From positions 1-41,320 of the forward strand of contig CAYGGJ010000003.1 in NCBI GenBank assembly GCA_964349415.1: DNA of 41,320 nt. The letters run 5' to 3'. The position numbers and the translations under genes are program-made. This stretch comes from 2-01-FULL-40-42 sp964349415 (lineage in GTDB: Bacteria > Patescibacteriota > Microgenomatia > UBA1406 > GWC2-37-13). This document shows, one piece after another, positions 31,291 to 39,374 of the stretch (positions are counted from its first letter, which is position 1; every line of letters starts with the position of its first letter). The notes under the pieces are model-generated. The model made no database searches, had not been told where the DNA came from, and worked only from the letters and a program-made list of their open reading frames with translations.

Positions 31291-31337
31291 TTTAGCATCA
31301 AGCATATGGCATATGGCATTTTGGGCAGCATCCTAAA
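31291..31337. repeat. Heptamer array, degraded right arm
   Basis: Units TTTAGCA, TCAAGCA, TATGGCA, TATGGCA (31291-31318), then TTTTGGG, a short spacer and CCTAAAG. The left arm and a core like those of the other elements are present, but no clear right arm. It lies 17 bases upstream of the 192-aa membrane-protein gene, in the spacer to the divergent surface-protein gene. Confidence 0.7.
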
Positions 31338-31404
31338 GAAAGAATACCGGCTCTTGAATTCTTGTCATTGAAATTTATATCCTATAATGTTACAATAAGG
31401 CCTT

Positions 31405-31821
31405 ATGGAGAGCTTTAACAAGGTCCTCTACTTTATCTTAGGCCTCGTAGTAGTACTGGTTTTTATAATCGTATTTACGGGCAGATTAAATTTAGGGAAA
31501 AATTTCCGTCCTTTGGCAGGGAATACGACTCCTACACCTACTCCCAAAGTACAAGAAAAAAAAGGTTTTTTCTCATTTTTAGGTGGACAGCCTACAGCTA
31601 CCCCGTCGCCTGCAGCCAGACCTACAGTTACCCCCACCATAATGCCATATATGACGTCTGAAAGCTCAAAGGGGAATGTCTCTCAACCTACGACTCAAAC
31701 AACCACAAAAGGCACTGCCACCAACATACAGACAATCCCTGCAACCGGCTCGCCGGTACAGATCCTTCTCCTCGCAATTCCTGCCTTAAGTGCAGGCTTA
31801 TACCTCCGCAAAAGAAGCTAA
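31405..31821 (+). CDS. Surface protein with IPATG sorting signal
   Basis: A 138-residue protein with an N-terminal membrane helix (about 7-26, LYFILGLVVVLVFIIVF), a Thr/Pro-rich disordered stalk (NTTPTPTP, PTATPSPAARPTVTPT), and a C-terminal sortase-type signal: IPATG (about 113-117), a hydrophobic stretch, and the basic tail LRKRS. LPXTG-like motifs direct covalent attachment by sortase. A second anchor at the N-terminus is unusual unless it is a cleaved signal. TATAAT (31383-31388) and AAGG near the ATG give a short leader. No sortase gene is in the window. Confidence 0.78.
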   Translation: MESFNKVLYFILGLVVVLVFIIVFTGRLNLGKNFRPLAGNTTPTPTPKVQEKKGFFSFLGGQPTATPSPAARPTVTPTIMPYMTSESSKGNVSQPTTQTTTKGTATNIQTIPATGSPVQILLLAIPALSAGLYLRKRS

Positions 31822-31841
31822 CCCCACGGCGCTGAATTGGT

Positions 31842-31847
31842 TATAAT
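31842..31847 (+). promoter_or_regulatory. -10 box of the SpoIID-domain gene
   Basis: TATAAT ends 6 bases before the ATG at 31854, giving a predicted leaderless mRNA. Confidence 0.55.
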
Positions 31848-31853
31848 AAAAGA

Positions 31854-33518
31854 ATGGCTTGGTTTCGTAAGTTTATTGGGATATTTTTACTCTGCGTTTT
31901 CTTCTTCACGCTTCCGGTAATTCTTATCCGTGCCGATGAGCTTGAGGATGTCACCAAACAGCTTGAGACTTTAAAATCTGATTTATCTAAAAAAGAAGCC
32001 GATCATAGCAAGTTAAACCAAACACTTCAAGGAATAATCGGAAGAGTTGCTTCGATAGAGCGCGAGATTGTTAAGAAAGAACAGGAGGTTAAGATTGGTG
32101 AAAAGGCTTTGGATCAACAAAGAAAACTCCTCTACGCACGCGCACAATCCTACTACAAAAACATAAATAAAAACGCCTTTTCCCTTATTCATTTGCTGGT
32201 AGCAGAAAACCTTTCGGAATCATTACAAAACTTTTTCTACCAAAGCGTTTTGGTTGACGAAGATAAAAACGCAATTATTAATATAGTTTTATACATCAAA
32301 GGACTTGAAGACAAGAAAGCATCATTGGCGAGGGAGAGAGTTGGTCTTGCCGCGTTGAAAGCAGATATAGACAAACAGGCCGCGCTTCTGGGTAGCGAAA
32401 TCTCAAGCACAAGAGGAAAGGTTGCCGAGCTTTCCCAAAAACAACAGTCTCTTTTGGCAGCCAAACAAGCCTCCTTGGGGATTCCACGATCAGCAGGTAC
32501 CGGGGCAAAAGGGTGCTCGAGCGATCTGACAAATGGGCGTGACCCGGGATTTTCCCCCAAACTAGCCGCCTTTACGTTAGGAGCTCCGCATAGAAATGGG
32601 ATGAGCCAGTATGGTGCAAAAGGACGTGCTGAAAAGAGCGGTCAATCCTACACTGATATTCTGAATTTTTATTATGGCGGCACCGGGCTTGGCGATGTGA
32701 GTCCAGACACACCTATTATCGTAGATGGTACGAATGAATATGGGCAAACTTTCAGTAATGAGTCCATGAGCCTTGAAGAATATGTAAAACATCTTTATGA
32801 GATGCCTGCGAGTTGGCCTGCGGAAGCATTAAAGGCGCAAGCTGTCGCCGCGCGAACCTATGGATTAAACAGAATGAAAGCTCTTGGGAAAGTTCTCCCA
32901 AGTCAATCTCACCAGGTCGTGAAGAAGGAGTTGAATGCGCAGTCGTGGATAGACGCCGTCGAGGCGACAAGAGGAAAAACTTTAGGCGGAGACAGCCCAA
33001 TTTTTTCAGAATATTCCATTAGTCATGGAGGCTACGTAAGAAACTTAAGCAAATATGACGGTGAAGGAGGAAATCCCGGAAGCTTCGCAGACCTTATTTC
33101 CCGGGCATATGATCGTGACTCTGATTGGTTCTATTGCGACTGGGGATCACGTGGTGAATATGGTGGAACAGCATGGCTTAAGACGAGCGAGGTCGCGGAT
33201 ATAGCTAATGTAATCATGCTTGCTCAAAAAGATGGCGGGACTGCTTCCCATCTTATACAAACAGACGCAGGAGGAGATGCATGGGATGCAGAAAAAGTAA
33301 AATCAGAACTAAGAGCCCGGGGCGGGACGCCTTTTAATAACGCCAGTGACGTTTCAGTAAGCGCTGATTTTGGATCAGGGTTGACTACAGGAGTTACCGT
33401 ATCCGGAGATGCGGGGTCAAAGTCTTTTTCGGGAAGTGAGTTTAAGCAATGGTTTAATGTAAGGGCTCCGGCAAACATCTTCATAAACGGGAATCTCTAC
33501 AACTTCGAGAAAAGATAA
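31854..33518 (+). CDS. Secreted coiled-coil protein with SpoIID/LytB domain
   Basis: A 554-residue exported protein. The signal peptide (hydrophobic about 8-22, cut near IRADE) is followed by a long coiled coil (about 27-205) like PcsB/EnvC-type cell-wall hydrolase regulators. The SpoIID domain (about 240-440) has HRNGMSQYGAKGRAEKSG and LEEYVKHLYEMPASWP then ALKAQAVAARTYGL; the Glu of EMP matches the catalytic Glu of SpoIID transglycosylases. A further region (about 440-550) may be a repeat or binding domain. It probably acts on peptidoglycan at division or cell separation. The sorting-signal protein is 32 bases upstream. Confidence 0.88.
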   Translation: MAWFRKFIGIFLLCVFFFTLPVILIRADELEDVTKQLETLKSDLSKKEADHSKLNQTLQGIIGRVASIEREIVKKEQEVKIGEKALDQQRKLLYARAQSYYKNINKNAFSLIHLLVAENLSESLQNFFYQSVLVDEDKNAIINIVLYIKGLEDKKASLARERVGLAALKADIDKQAALLGSEISSTRGKVAELSQKQQSLLAAKQASLGIPRSAGTGAKGCSSDLTNGRDPGFSPKLAAFTLGAPHRNGMSQYGAKGRAEKSGQSYTDILNFYYGGTGLGDVSPDTPIIVDGTNEYGQTFSNESMSLEEYVKHLYEMPASWPAEALKAQAVAARTYGLNRMKALGKVLPSQSHQVVKKELNAQSWIDAVEATRGKTLGGDSPIFSEYSISHGGYVRNLSKYDGEGGNPGSFADLISRAYDRDSDWFYCDWGSRGEYGGTAWLKTSEVADIANVIMLAQKDGGTASHLIQTDAGGDAWDAEKVKSELRARGGTPFNNASDVSVSADFGSGLTTGVTVSGDAGSKSFSGSEFKQWFNVRAPANIFINGNLYNFEKR

Positions 33519-33520
33519 CG

Positions 33521-33549
33521 TTGACATTTATTTGGTCCGGTCGTATCAT
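33521..33549 (+). promoter_or_regulatory. Promoter of the 98-aa hypothetical
   Basis: TTGACA (33521-33526), an exact 17-base spacer, TATCAT (33544-33549), then 7 bases to the ATG at 33557. The alternative TTG start at 33521 is the -35 box. Confidence 0.65.
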
Positions 33550-33556
33550 TCCATTT

Positions 33557-33853
33557 ATGAGTCGAGCTGAAGGTCCGCCTATTAGAATCGTTGTAGATGA
33601 GCGTTCCTCACGAAACATGACGAGAAAAGGGATTGCGATTGTTCAGGACGTAACTTCAATTGACACCATTAACGGGACACGCGTAATAGATAGTCGTGAT
33701 GTTTACAGAGGGATGTCGAAACACTGGTATGATTACAGGGTAAAAAGAAAGATAAGAAGAGCTGAAAGGATTGTAGAGAAACTTAGGAGCGAGCAGAAAG
33801 AGGAATTACCCGGCGAAGACTACCCATCAATAGCTGAGCAGACACCGAGCTGA
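33557..33853 (+). CDS. Hypothetical basic protein, 98 aa
   Basis: No family recognised. A beta-like N-terminal half (IRIVVDERSSRN, GIAIVQDVTSID) precedes a very basic helix (DYRVKRKIRRAERIVEKLRSE, seen as DYRVKRKIRRAER and IVEKLRSE) and an acidic tail. The start is ATG 33557 as set by the promoter. The last 71 bases overlap the convergent acyltransferase gene, an unusually long antisense overlap; both reading frames look intact. Confidence 0.62.
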   Translation: MSRAEGPPIRIVVDERSSRNMTRKGIAIVQDVTSIDTINGTRVIDSRDVYRGMSKHWYDYRVKRKIRRAERIVEKLRSEQKEELPGEDYPSIAEQTPS

Positions 33854-34784
33854 CAAAGAGCACTGCGAAAAACTGCCACCAGGCAAGCTTCAAAAACACT
33901 CCTTTATAATACGTCGTCATCACATAAAGGATCAGAAAATGGATAAAGTAAATAGAATAAGAGCGGCGGCTCAGAAATGACACGAGCTGTTTTAACCCCG
34001 GAAGAGCAAAAACCTTTTTTTTCGCCAAATAATATAAAAGCACGATCCAACTCATACCATAGGAGAGATGGAAAAGATTGGGCGGATACTTGTTTTCATA
34101 ATGGACGATCGAATTTCCTCTGAGCGGGAGCCAGTAGAACAAGAAAGCGTACAGGATTGTGGTGGTGATAAACAATTCGATCAGTCTTTCTTTTGAATTT
34201 TCCTCTTGGGCAAAATACCAAGTGAAATAAAACATGAGAGTCCACGGAAACCACATCATGAGTTTGAAATGGACAGGACTCTGGAAGACTAGTAGGAAAA
34301 TTGAGCCGACAAAAGAGAGCGTGCCGAATGTCCAGAATAAAACAATATGTTTTTTATTGAGGAATAACATAAAGGGAATTAAAACAGCAGACATTGCAAA
34401 TAAAAGCACCAGCCAGCTAACATCGTTACCACTTGTCGTGAGTGTGGCAAAACGCAATATTTGCCCCATTGTCATCTGTGAGGAGTCGTAAAAATATACA
34501 AGGGGGACATAAAACAAAAGAAAGATCCAGTATGGGAACAATAGTCTCTTTAAGCGCTTCCCAATATACGAAGGGAACTTTGAAAGCTCCACTGTCTGAT
34601 TTCTTTTAAACGAAATATAAGCGGAACAAAAAAGAAATACCGGCACTGCAAACTGTAAGAGATCCCATAAAAAATAAGCGGTTTTATCTTCCTGGAAATA
34701 CACAGAAGCATGGATGACAATCATCGCAAATATCGTGAGACCGCGGAGGACGTCAATCTCGTGATACCATTCTTTTTCTGCCAT
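33783..34784 (-). CDS. Acyltransferase family 3 membrane protein
   Basis: A 333-residue integral membrane protein with about ten helices. The acyltransferase-3 (OafA/WecH-type) opening is EIDVLRGLTIFAMIVIHAS with the characteristic RG and His (about 8-26), then FAVPVFLFCSAYISFKR. Proteins of this family transfer acetyl or other acyl groups to surface carbohydrates. The acceptor here is unknown, and no glycan cluster is adjacent. TATAAT lies 10 bases before the ATG. Confidence 0.88.
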   Translation of the reverse strand: MAEKEWYHEIDVLRGLTIFAMIVIHASVYFQEDKTAYFLWDLLQFAVPVFLFCSAYISFKRNQTVELSKFPSYIGKRLKRLLFPYWIFLLFYVPLVYFYDSSQMTMGQILRFATLTTSGNDVSWLVLLFAMSAVLIPFMLFLNKKHIVLFWTFGTLSFVGSIFLLVFQSPVHFKLMMWFPWTLMFYFTWYFAQEENSKERLIELFITTTILYAFLFYWLPLRGNSIVHYENKYPPNLFHLSYGMSWIVLLYYLAKKKVFALPGLKQLVSFLSRRSYSIYFIHFLILYVMTTYYKGVFLKLAWWQFFAVLFVSSVSAQLLMGSLRRVIPLSARS

Positions 34785-34794
34785 GATTGAAGTA

Positions 34795-34800
34795 ATTATA
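34795..34800 (-). promoter_or_regulatory. -10 box of the acyltransferase gene
   Basis: TATAAT on the minus strand, 10 bases before the ATG at 34784. Confidence 0.5.
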
Positions 34801-34811
34801 GAGGGTTTACG

Positions 34812-34840
34812 TTGACTTTTTAACGAAATTATTTTAGTAT
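34812..34840 (+). promoter_or_regulatory. Promoter of thioredoxin
   Basis: TTGACT (34812-34817), a 17-base spacer, TAGTAT (34835-34840), then 11 bases to the ATG, giving a predicted leader of about 5 bases. Confidence 0.6.
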
Positions 34841-34851
34841 GAATAACTGTT

Positions 34852-35175
34852 ATGTCAGTCGTTCAAGTCGCTCAAGACTCCTTTCAAAAAGAAGTACTCG
34901 ATCATAAAGGATACGTTTTTATAGATTTCTATGCCGATTGGTGCGCTCCTTGTAAGATGACCGAACCGATCGTCCATCAACTTGCTGATGAGATGAAAGA
35001 CATGAAGTGGGTCAAAATTGATGTAGACCAAAATGCAGAAATTGCTTCACAATATTCAGTTTTTTCTATCCCGACCTTTGTTATCTTAAAAGACGGACAA
35101 CCGGTCTCTTCTTTTGTTGGCGCTATGGGAAAAGAAGGATTTGAAGAAGAGATTAAAAAAGCCAAGCAATCTTAA
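34852..35175 (+). CDS. trxA: Thioredoxin
   Basis: A 107-residue single-domain thioredoxin. The active site is WCAPC (30-34; the most common form is WCGPC). FIDFYADW precedes it, and the cis-Pro loop is in FSIPTFVILKDG. There is no signal peptide, so it is cytosolic. It can reduce ribonucleotide reductase and other proteins; nrdJ lies 5 kb away. The stop overlaps the next, convergent gene by 4 bases. Confidence 0.95.
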   Translation: MSVVQVAQDSFQKEVLDHKGYVFIDFYADWCAPCKMTEPIVHQLADEMKDMKWVKIDVDQNAEIASQYSVFSIPTFVILKDGQPVSSFVGAMGKEGFEEEIKKAKQS

Positions 35176-35603
35176 GCTGTGATCCCGAGCTCTTTTCTCT
35201 TTTTTAGTCTGCGCGAGAAAGCTCTTTTGAATACTTTCAGCCAACTGGGCGAATTTTTAATGTTGAATTCAATTCCTTTTGAGCGGTGATCAATCTCTGC
35301 TGAATGCAATGGTACGGCTTGTTGGAAATGGGACATGCTCGGATCTACCGTAGCAGGTGTATCTATAAGCTTCCCCGGATCAATAGATTCGGGATGTGCC
35401 ACTACTCCTGCCTGAGAGACCTCAGGATGCTCTATTTTCAAAGGAACGCTTTGGTGGACTTCTGTAAGAGAGGCAGTTCTCTCGTTTACAACAGGGAGAG
35501 GAGTAAAGTTTTTTGGGGAAGCCGCGAATTCCAACTCTTTTGCTCCCCCCCCAACCTTCTCTTTATTTTGATCTATATCAACGACGCTATGATTTTGAGC
35601 CAT
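35172..35603 (-). CDS. Hypothetical protein with disordered N-terminus, 143 aa
   Basis: No family recognised. Most of the protein (about 1-105) is low in hydrophobic residues and probably disordered. The C-terminus is basic and helical (SWLKVFKRAFSRRLKKRKELG, given as SWLKVFKRAFS and RRLKKRKELG) and could be amphipathic, binding membrane or nucleic acid. TATACT ends 6 bases before the ATG. The stop overlaps trxA. Confidence 0.6.
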   Translation of the reverse strand: MAQNHSVVDIDQNKEKVGGGAKELEFAASPKNFTPLPVVNERTASLTEVHQSVPLKIEHPEVSQAGVVAHPESIDPGKLIDTPATVDPSMSHFQQAVPLHSAEIDHRSKGIEFNIKNSPSWLKVFKRAFSRRLKKRKELGITA

Positions 35604-35609
35604 GATTCA

Positions 35610-35615
35610 AGTATA
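35610..35615 (-). promoter_or_regulatory. -10 box of the 143-aa hypothetical
   Basis: TATACT on the minus strand, 6 bases before the ATG at 35603. Confidence 0.55.
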
Positions 35616-35618
35616 GCA

Positions 35619-36758
35619 TTAACAGACCTCTGCTCCTTGTTTTGCGTGCTCCTCTTTTGTTAATCCACAGCTTGGACATTGATTTCCCACCGGACCATCG
35701 GCTTTGTGATTGCATTTAGGGCAGACGAAATAAGAATTTTCTTCGACTATTTTATTAGGACTTTTTCCGGCCGCTATTGACTTTAAAAGATTGAAAGAGC
35801 TTAAAGGATCTGTGCCGTCGTTAACCACAGGACAGCTCCCGCCTGATGTTTTAGCCTCCTTTTTTGCGTAGTATGCAAACAGATGATCTTTATTGGGTAG
35901 AGGGTAGGAGAGATATTTCTCAGTTAACCCTGGCTGTTTAGAGTATCCGACAACTTCATCAACCACTTTTTTAATATCAGCTGCGTAGTTATAAATTGCC
36001 GTGAGACCCGTCTTTGCCTCCTCATATCTTCCGTTGAACACCGCATCCACATAGTCCTCAATCCAAGGCGCAAGTTTTTCACGGGCCTGTTCTTCAAACT
36101 CAAGAGATTTCCCAATGTCTTGATCGGAAACTCCCACTGCGCCCAAAACTGCGCCAAGATCAGAAGGGGCAATCGGGAGTGGATTTTGAAGAAAGTCTAT
36201 ATCTGTCTCAAAGTTCTTTTCGGGATCAATTGCATGAAGAATATCCGTACTGTTTTCCACAGAACCCATTGGTTCGTCATACTGTAGGATATACTCTTTA
36301 ATTTTTGTGGGGTCGTCGGGATTGCGTTCAAAGTAAAATACAAATCCATAGTCTGCAATCTTTGGAGGAGAAATCCAAACCATTGCATTCTGTCCCTCGA
36401 TGAAAGCACTGGTTATTTTTTGATATCCGATCCACTCGTCTTCTTCGCGGCTACCCTTTCCTCCTAATCTCGCTGTGTTCTCATACGATGAAGAGAGTTC
36501 TATTCCTGCATATTCAAGATCGTTTTCTCCCTGAGTAAAAGAGACGCTGGCATACGGGATTTTTCCTGCAAATTCTCCTAAGAAACGGTAGACGTTTTCC
36601 GTAACATAATAGCGCGTGTCATCAGGATTGGCTCCCTGCCCATCAAGGTTGTGAACAAAATTTATCTCATTGGGAATAGAATAATACTTAAAAATAGACT
36701 CCATTTTCTTGGGTCCCCTTTCCTGTGGTGTAAGGGGTTGTAAGCGCTCTAAATTCAT
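35619..36758 (-). CDS. Hypothetical protein with C-terminal zinc ribbon, 379 aa
   Basis: No family recognised for the main part (about 1-335), a soluble alpha/beta protein with many aromatic residues and acidic loops. The last 40 residues form a zinc ribbon: FVCPKCNHKA and NQCPSCGLTKEE give CxxC-x(13)-CxxC, like rubredoxin-type ribbons. AGGG 7 bases before the ATG may act as a weak Shine-Dalgarno sequence. The upstream spacer of 137 bases holds a small hairpin CACTG/CAGTG (36824-36840) but no further gene. Confidence 0.68.
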   Translation of the reverse strand: MNLERLQPLTPQERGPKKMESIFKYYSIPNEINFVHNLDGQGANPDDTRYYVTENVYRFLGEFAGKIPYASVSFTQGENDLEYAGIELSSSYENTARLGGKGSREEDEWIGYQKITSAFIEGQNAMVWISPPKIADYGFVFYFERNPDDPTKIKEYILQYDEPMGSVENSTDILHAIDPEKNFETDIDFLQNPLPIAPSDLGAVLGAVGVSDQDIGKSLEFEEQAREKLAPWIEDYVDAVFNGRYEEAKTGLTAIYNYAADIKKVVDEVVGYSKQPGLTEKYLSYPLPNKDHLFAYYAKKEAKTSGGSCPVVNDGTDPLSSFNLLKSIAAGKSPNKIVEENSYFVCPKCNHKADGPVGNQCPSCGLTKEEHAKQGAEVC

Positions 36759-36895
36759 ATAATTTCCCTGCTCGGGGGAAAGTGTTTGGGTAGTTTTCCG
36801 GCTTTAACGGTTGCGGCACAGTCACTGACTTACACAGTGTTACCTAAACCAAACAAATGTAAACATCTATACAATACTTCGTTTCCTCTAAAAAA

Positions 36896-37735
36896 TCAAG
36901 CAGCTTTTTTTGCAGAATACAGTGTTACCACGGCGGTTTTTATCTCCGCTAAAACGGGGCGTTTTTCAATAGGGACAAGAGGAGTCGGCCGTTCTTCACT
37001 TGGAAGACCGCCTATTCCTCTTTCATCAAGAAGCTCGTACGCATGGACCACATTTTTGTGCTCTAGTCCCAAAAGCCCATTTTTCCCTTTTCCATCTTCG
37101 CCCTTCCAGATTCTTTCTGTCTCTTCTTTCAGATATTCAACCGAGCCATCAAACAGATTTTTAATAGTAACCGGCTGCGCAAGGTCGGGGATATCGTATT
37201 CAAATTTATCAGCAGTAATAAGCCTCCCCGTGTCAAATTCAGACCCTACATGGTGCACCACTGACTCTGTCCAATAATCACTATCCGTGATCCAAGAATA
37301 AGCAAGGCGTGAAGCCACTACGCTTGGTCCATACATCTTATGTCCTCCAAAATCTCCACCCCAATCTTCATTCCTCCCGGGGTCAAGAGGCCCATTGTGT
37401 TGATTGAGTCCGGGGAGAGAAGAGGTTACATTATCCGGTGTAAAACTAAGCCATCCATGTTGTCCGTAGAAATCAACTCCATACTTTTTAAACATCATGT
37501 TTATTGCATCGCCAAATGATTCCAGGTTCTTTCCGTGTGCTTTTTTTTGCTCGACATGGTAAGGAACTCCAAACTCCTCTGCAATAGGTTCAATGTTTGT
37601 GTTAAGTCTGTCAGCCAGGAGAAGGACAGGGGCGACATTGTTGAACCGACCTGCTTTCCAGGCTTCAAGGATGCTTCTCGCAGTAGTGCCTGAGCCTGAG
37701 ATTAATATAGCGGTCCTTATCTCACTTTCTCTCAT
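36896..37735 (-). CDS. PurN-like formyltransferase
   Basis: Resembles glycinamide ribonucleotide transformylase (third step of purine synthesis, 10-formyl-THF dependent). Support: RTAILISGSGTTARSILEAW at the N-terminus (phosphate loop); the catalytic pattern N-x-H in LNQHNGPLDPG; and the late Asp in VHHVGSEFDTGRLI. The 279-residue length exceeds the usual 190-220. There is an extra segment after the N-x-H motif (GRNEDWGGDFGGHKMYGPS) and a C-terminal extension. The start is ATG 37735, overlapping the purF stop by 14 bases, so the two are coupled. A related formyltransferase with another acceptor is possible. Confidence 0.78.
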   Translation of the reverse strand: MRESEIRTAILISGSGTTARSILEAWKAGRFNNVAPVLLLADRLNTNIEPIAEEFGVPYHVEQKKAHGKNLESFGDAINMMFKKYGVDFYGQHGWLSFTPDNVTSSLPGLNQHNGPLDPGRNEDWGGDFGGHKMYGPSVVASRLAYSWITDSDYWTESVVHHVGSEFDTGRLITADKFEYDIPDLAQPVTIKNLFDGSVEYLKEETERIWKGEDGKGKNGLLGLEHKNVVHAYELLDERGIGGLPSEERPTPLVPIEKRPVLAEIKTAVVTLYSAKKAA

Positions 37736-39356
37736 GGCCTGTTTTAAACAATGTATTAACCTTAATCTCAACTGGTACATTGGTCCCCGTTGGCGCATCG
37801 CCTGTCACGCAATGGAAACATGCTCCTGATTCAAGATGGTGTGTATCTGCAGGTACTCCACGAATGATCGAGACATAATCTTCCACTGTCTGAAACGTAA
37901 CCTTTACGCGCTTTGCAAGTTCTGGATCGTCCTTGACCAGCCATGAAGCCAGACGCTCTTCAAACGTTCCTGTTCTATCCGGGTCGCTCATGAGCATATG
38001 GTAGATCAATTCATCGGGGTGTTTAAAATCGATCCCCCAATAACAAGGAGCCTTTATAGGCGGCACTCCGGAAAAAAGATGAACGCTTTCTGCTCCTGCA
38101 GCAAGAAGGTTAAGAACGATACCTGAAGCAGTGTGTCCTCGTACAATTGAATCTTCTACGACACCGATTCTTTTACCTCTTATTTTATCCTCAATAAGAT
38201 TGATTTTAAGACTCGCTTCTTTTTGGCGCTCTTCTTTTAACTGTCCCTTAATGAAAGACCGGAATTGGTATCGATTTTCCTGAATGCCGTTATCAGTGGG
38301 TCTATTAGTAGCGTGGGCAAGTCCTTCGGCATAAGAACGTCCTGATTTTGGAACCTCCATTACAACGTCAAAATCTATATTGTCACCAAGTCTTTCCCCT
38401 AATCGTTGTCCAAGCTGCGTTCTGATTCTATCATTAGTAACTTTTTCCTCGACTCCAGTAATAGGGTTTTTATCGCGCGCAATAGAGGCTGGTTCTGCAA
38501 AATAAGCGTGTTCAAAAGAACAATAGGCTGAAGGAAGGCCATCTTTTCGTGGATCTACCCAGATGGGTTTCGCCAGTCCTTCTCCAGTGATTTTATGAAA
38601 AGTTCCCCGTCTAATATCTCCCATATATTCGCCACCCATCTTGTCGATTGCTACGGTCTCTGATGCTAGCACAAACCCCTTGTTCCCGTCATTAAGTCGG
38701 CCTACTTTACACGGTCTGAATCCCCATGGGTCACGGGCAACATAGAGTCCATCAGGAGTTGCAAAAAAGAATGTATAGGCGCCTTCCAGAGTGGACAAGA
38801 CTTTTATAACGCTTTCTTCAAAGTTTCCTTCCGCCTCCAAGATGGCTTTCCCCACGCGATAAGTATCACTCTGAGGATCCCCTTTTTTTAATGGATAGTC
38901 AAAATGCACCGTACCATTGTGGGCTAGGGCAAAAACCTTTCCATCATGCCTTCTTCTTCTGAAGGGAAAGAGCGCGTCTTTGCGAGGAAACCAAAAAGGT
39001 TGCGTAGATTTTCTTTCCCCTCTGATATTATTCCTATCCACAGTAGAATATCGAGAGTGCCCGATCGCATAAAGAAAAGGAGGGTATCCTTCAACCTCTG
39101 TCTTGACTACCTCATCTGAAAATACACTTGCAACTAATCCAAGACCCTTTTTTTGCATAAATTTACGGCCGTCAGTCCATACGAGACCGGCTGCTTCTTG
39201 GCCGCGGTGATTGAGGGCAGTTAATCCTGAGATAAGCGCTGTATGAAGAGGAGCTGGCTTTATAGGTTCGTCAGGAAGTTTATTAAGGGCAATTGCAACA
39301 AGTCCACACTCATGCTTGGGTCCGGTTTCAATAGTGATTGGCCCCTTTTCGCGCAT
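37722..39356 (-). CDS. purF: Amidophosphoribosyltransferase
   Basis: First committed step of purine synthesis: PRPP plus glutamine to phosphoribosylamine. The class II glutaminase nucleophile is Cys17 in HECGLVAI, so a 16-residue propeptide must be removed. NHRGQEAAGLVW and GHSRYSTVD follow. The PRTase part has GVVEDSIVRGHTASG. Four Cys match the Fe-S ligands of the Bacillus-type enzyme: AYCSFEHAYF, APCYWGID and ACFHC (two). At 544 residues it is slightly longer than usual. purN-like follows with overlap. TATAAT (39379-39374) is followed 6 bases later by a two-codon frame ATG-AAA-TAA just before the start. Confidence 0.94.
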   Translation of the reverse strand: MREKGPITIETGPKHECGLVAIALNKLPDEPIKPAPLHTALISGLTALNHRGQEAAGLVWTDGRKFMQKKGLGLVASVFSDEVVKTEVEGYPPFLYAIGHSRYSTVDRNNIRGERKSTQPFWFPRKDALFPFRRRRHDGKVFALAHNGTVHFDYPLKKGDPQSDTYRVGKAILEAEGNFEESVIKVLSTLEGAYTFFFATPDGLYVARDPWGFRPCKVGRLNDGNKGFVLASETVAIDKMGGEYMGDIRRGTFHKITGEGLAKPIWVDPRKDGLPSAYCSFEHAYFAEPASIARDKNPITGVEEKVTNDRIRTQLGQRLGERLGDNIDFDVVMEVPKSGRSYAEGLAHATNRPTDNGIQENRYQFRSFIKGQLKEERQKEASLKINLIEDKIRGKRIGVVEDSIVRGHTASGIVLNLLAAGAESVHLFSGVPPIKAPCYWGIDFKHPDELIYHMLMSDPDRTGTFEERLASWLVKDDPELAKRVKVTFQTVEDYVSIIRGVPADTHHLESGACFHCVTGDAPTGTNVPVEIKVNTLFKTGHERK

Positions 39357-39374
39357 CCCTTATTTCATGAAAAA

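Noticed and set aside
12452..31337. CRISPR array as an explanation for the repeats
   Set aside because: Units are 7 bp and adjacent, without unique spacers, and no cas genes are present.
36759..36895. Riboswitch or small RNA in the spacer between the zinc-ribbon and purN-like genes
   Set aside because: Only a short hairpin (CACTG/CAGTG) is visible; no known riboswitch core could be recognised.
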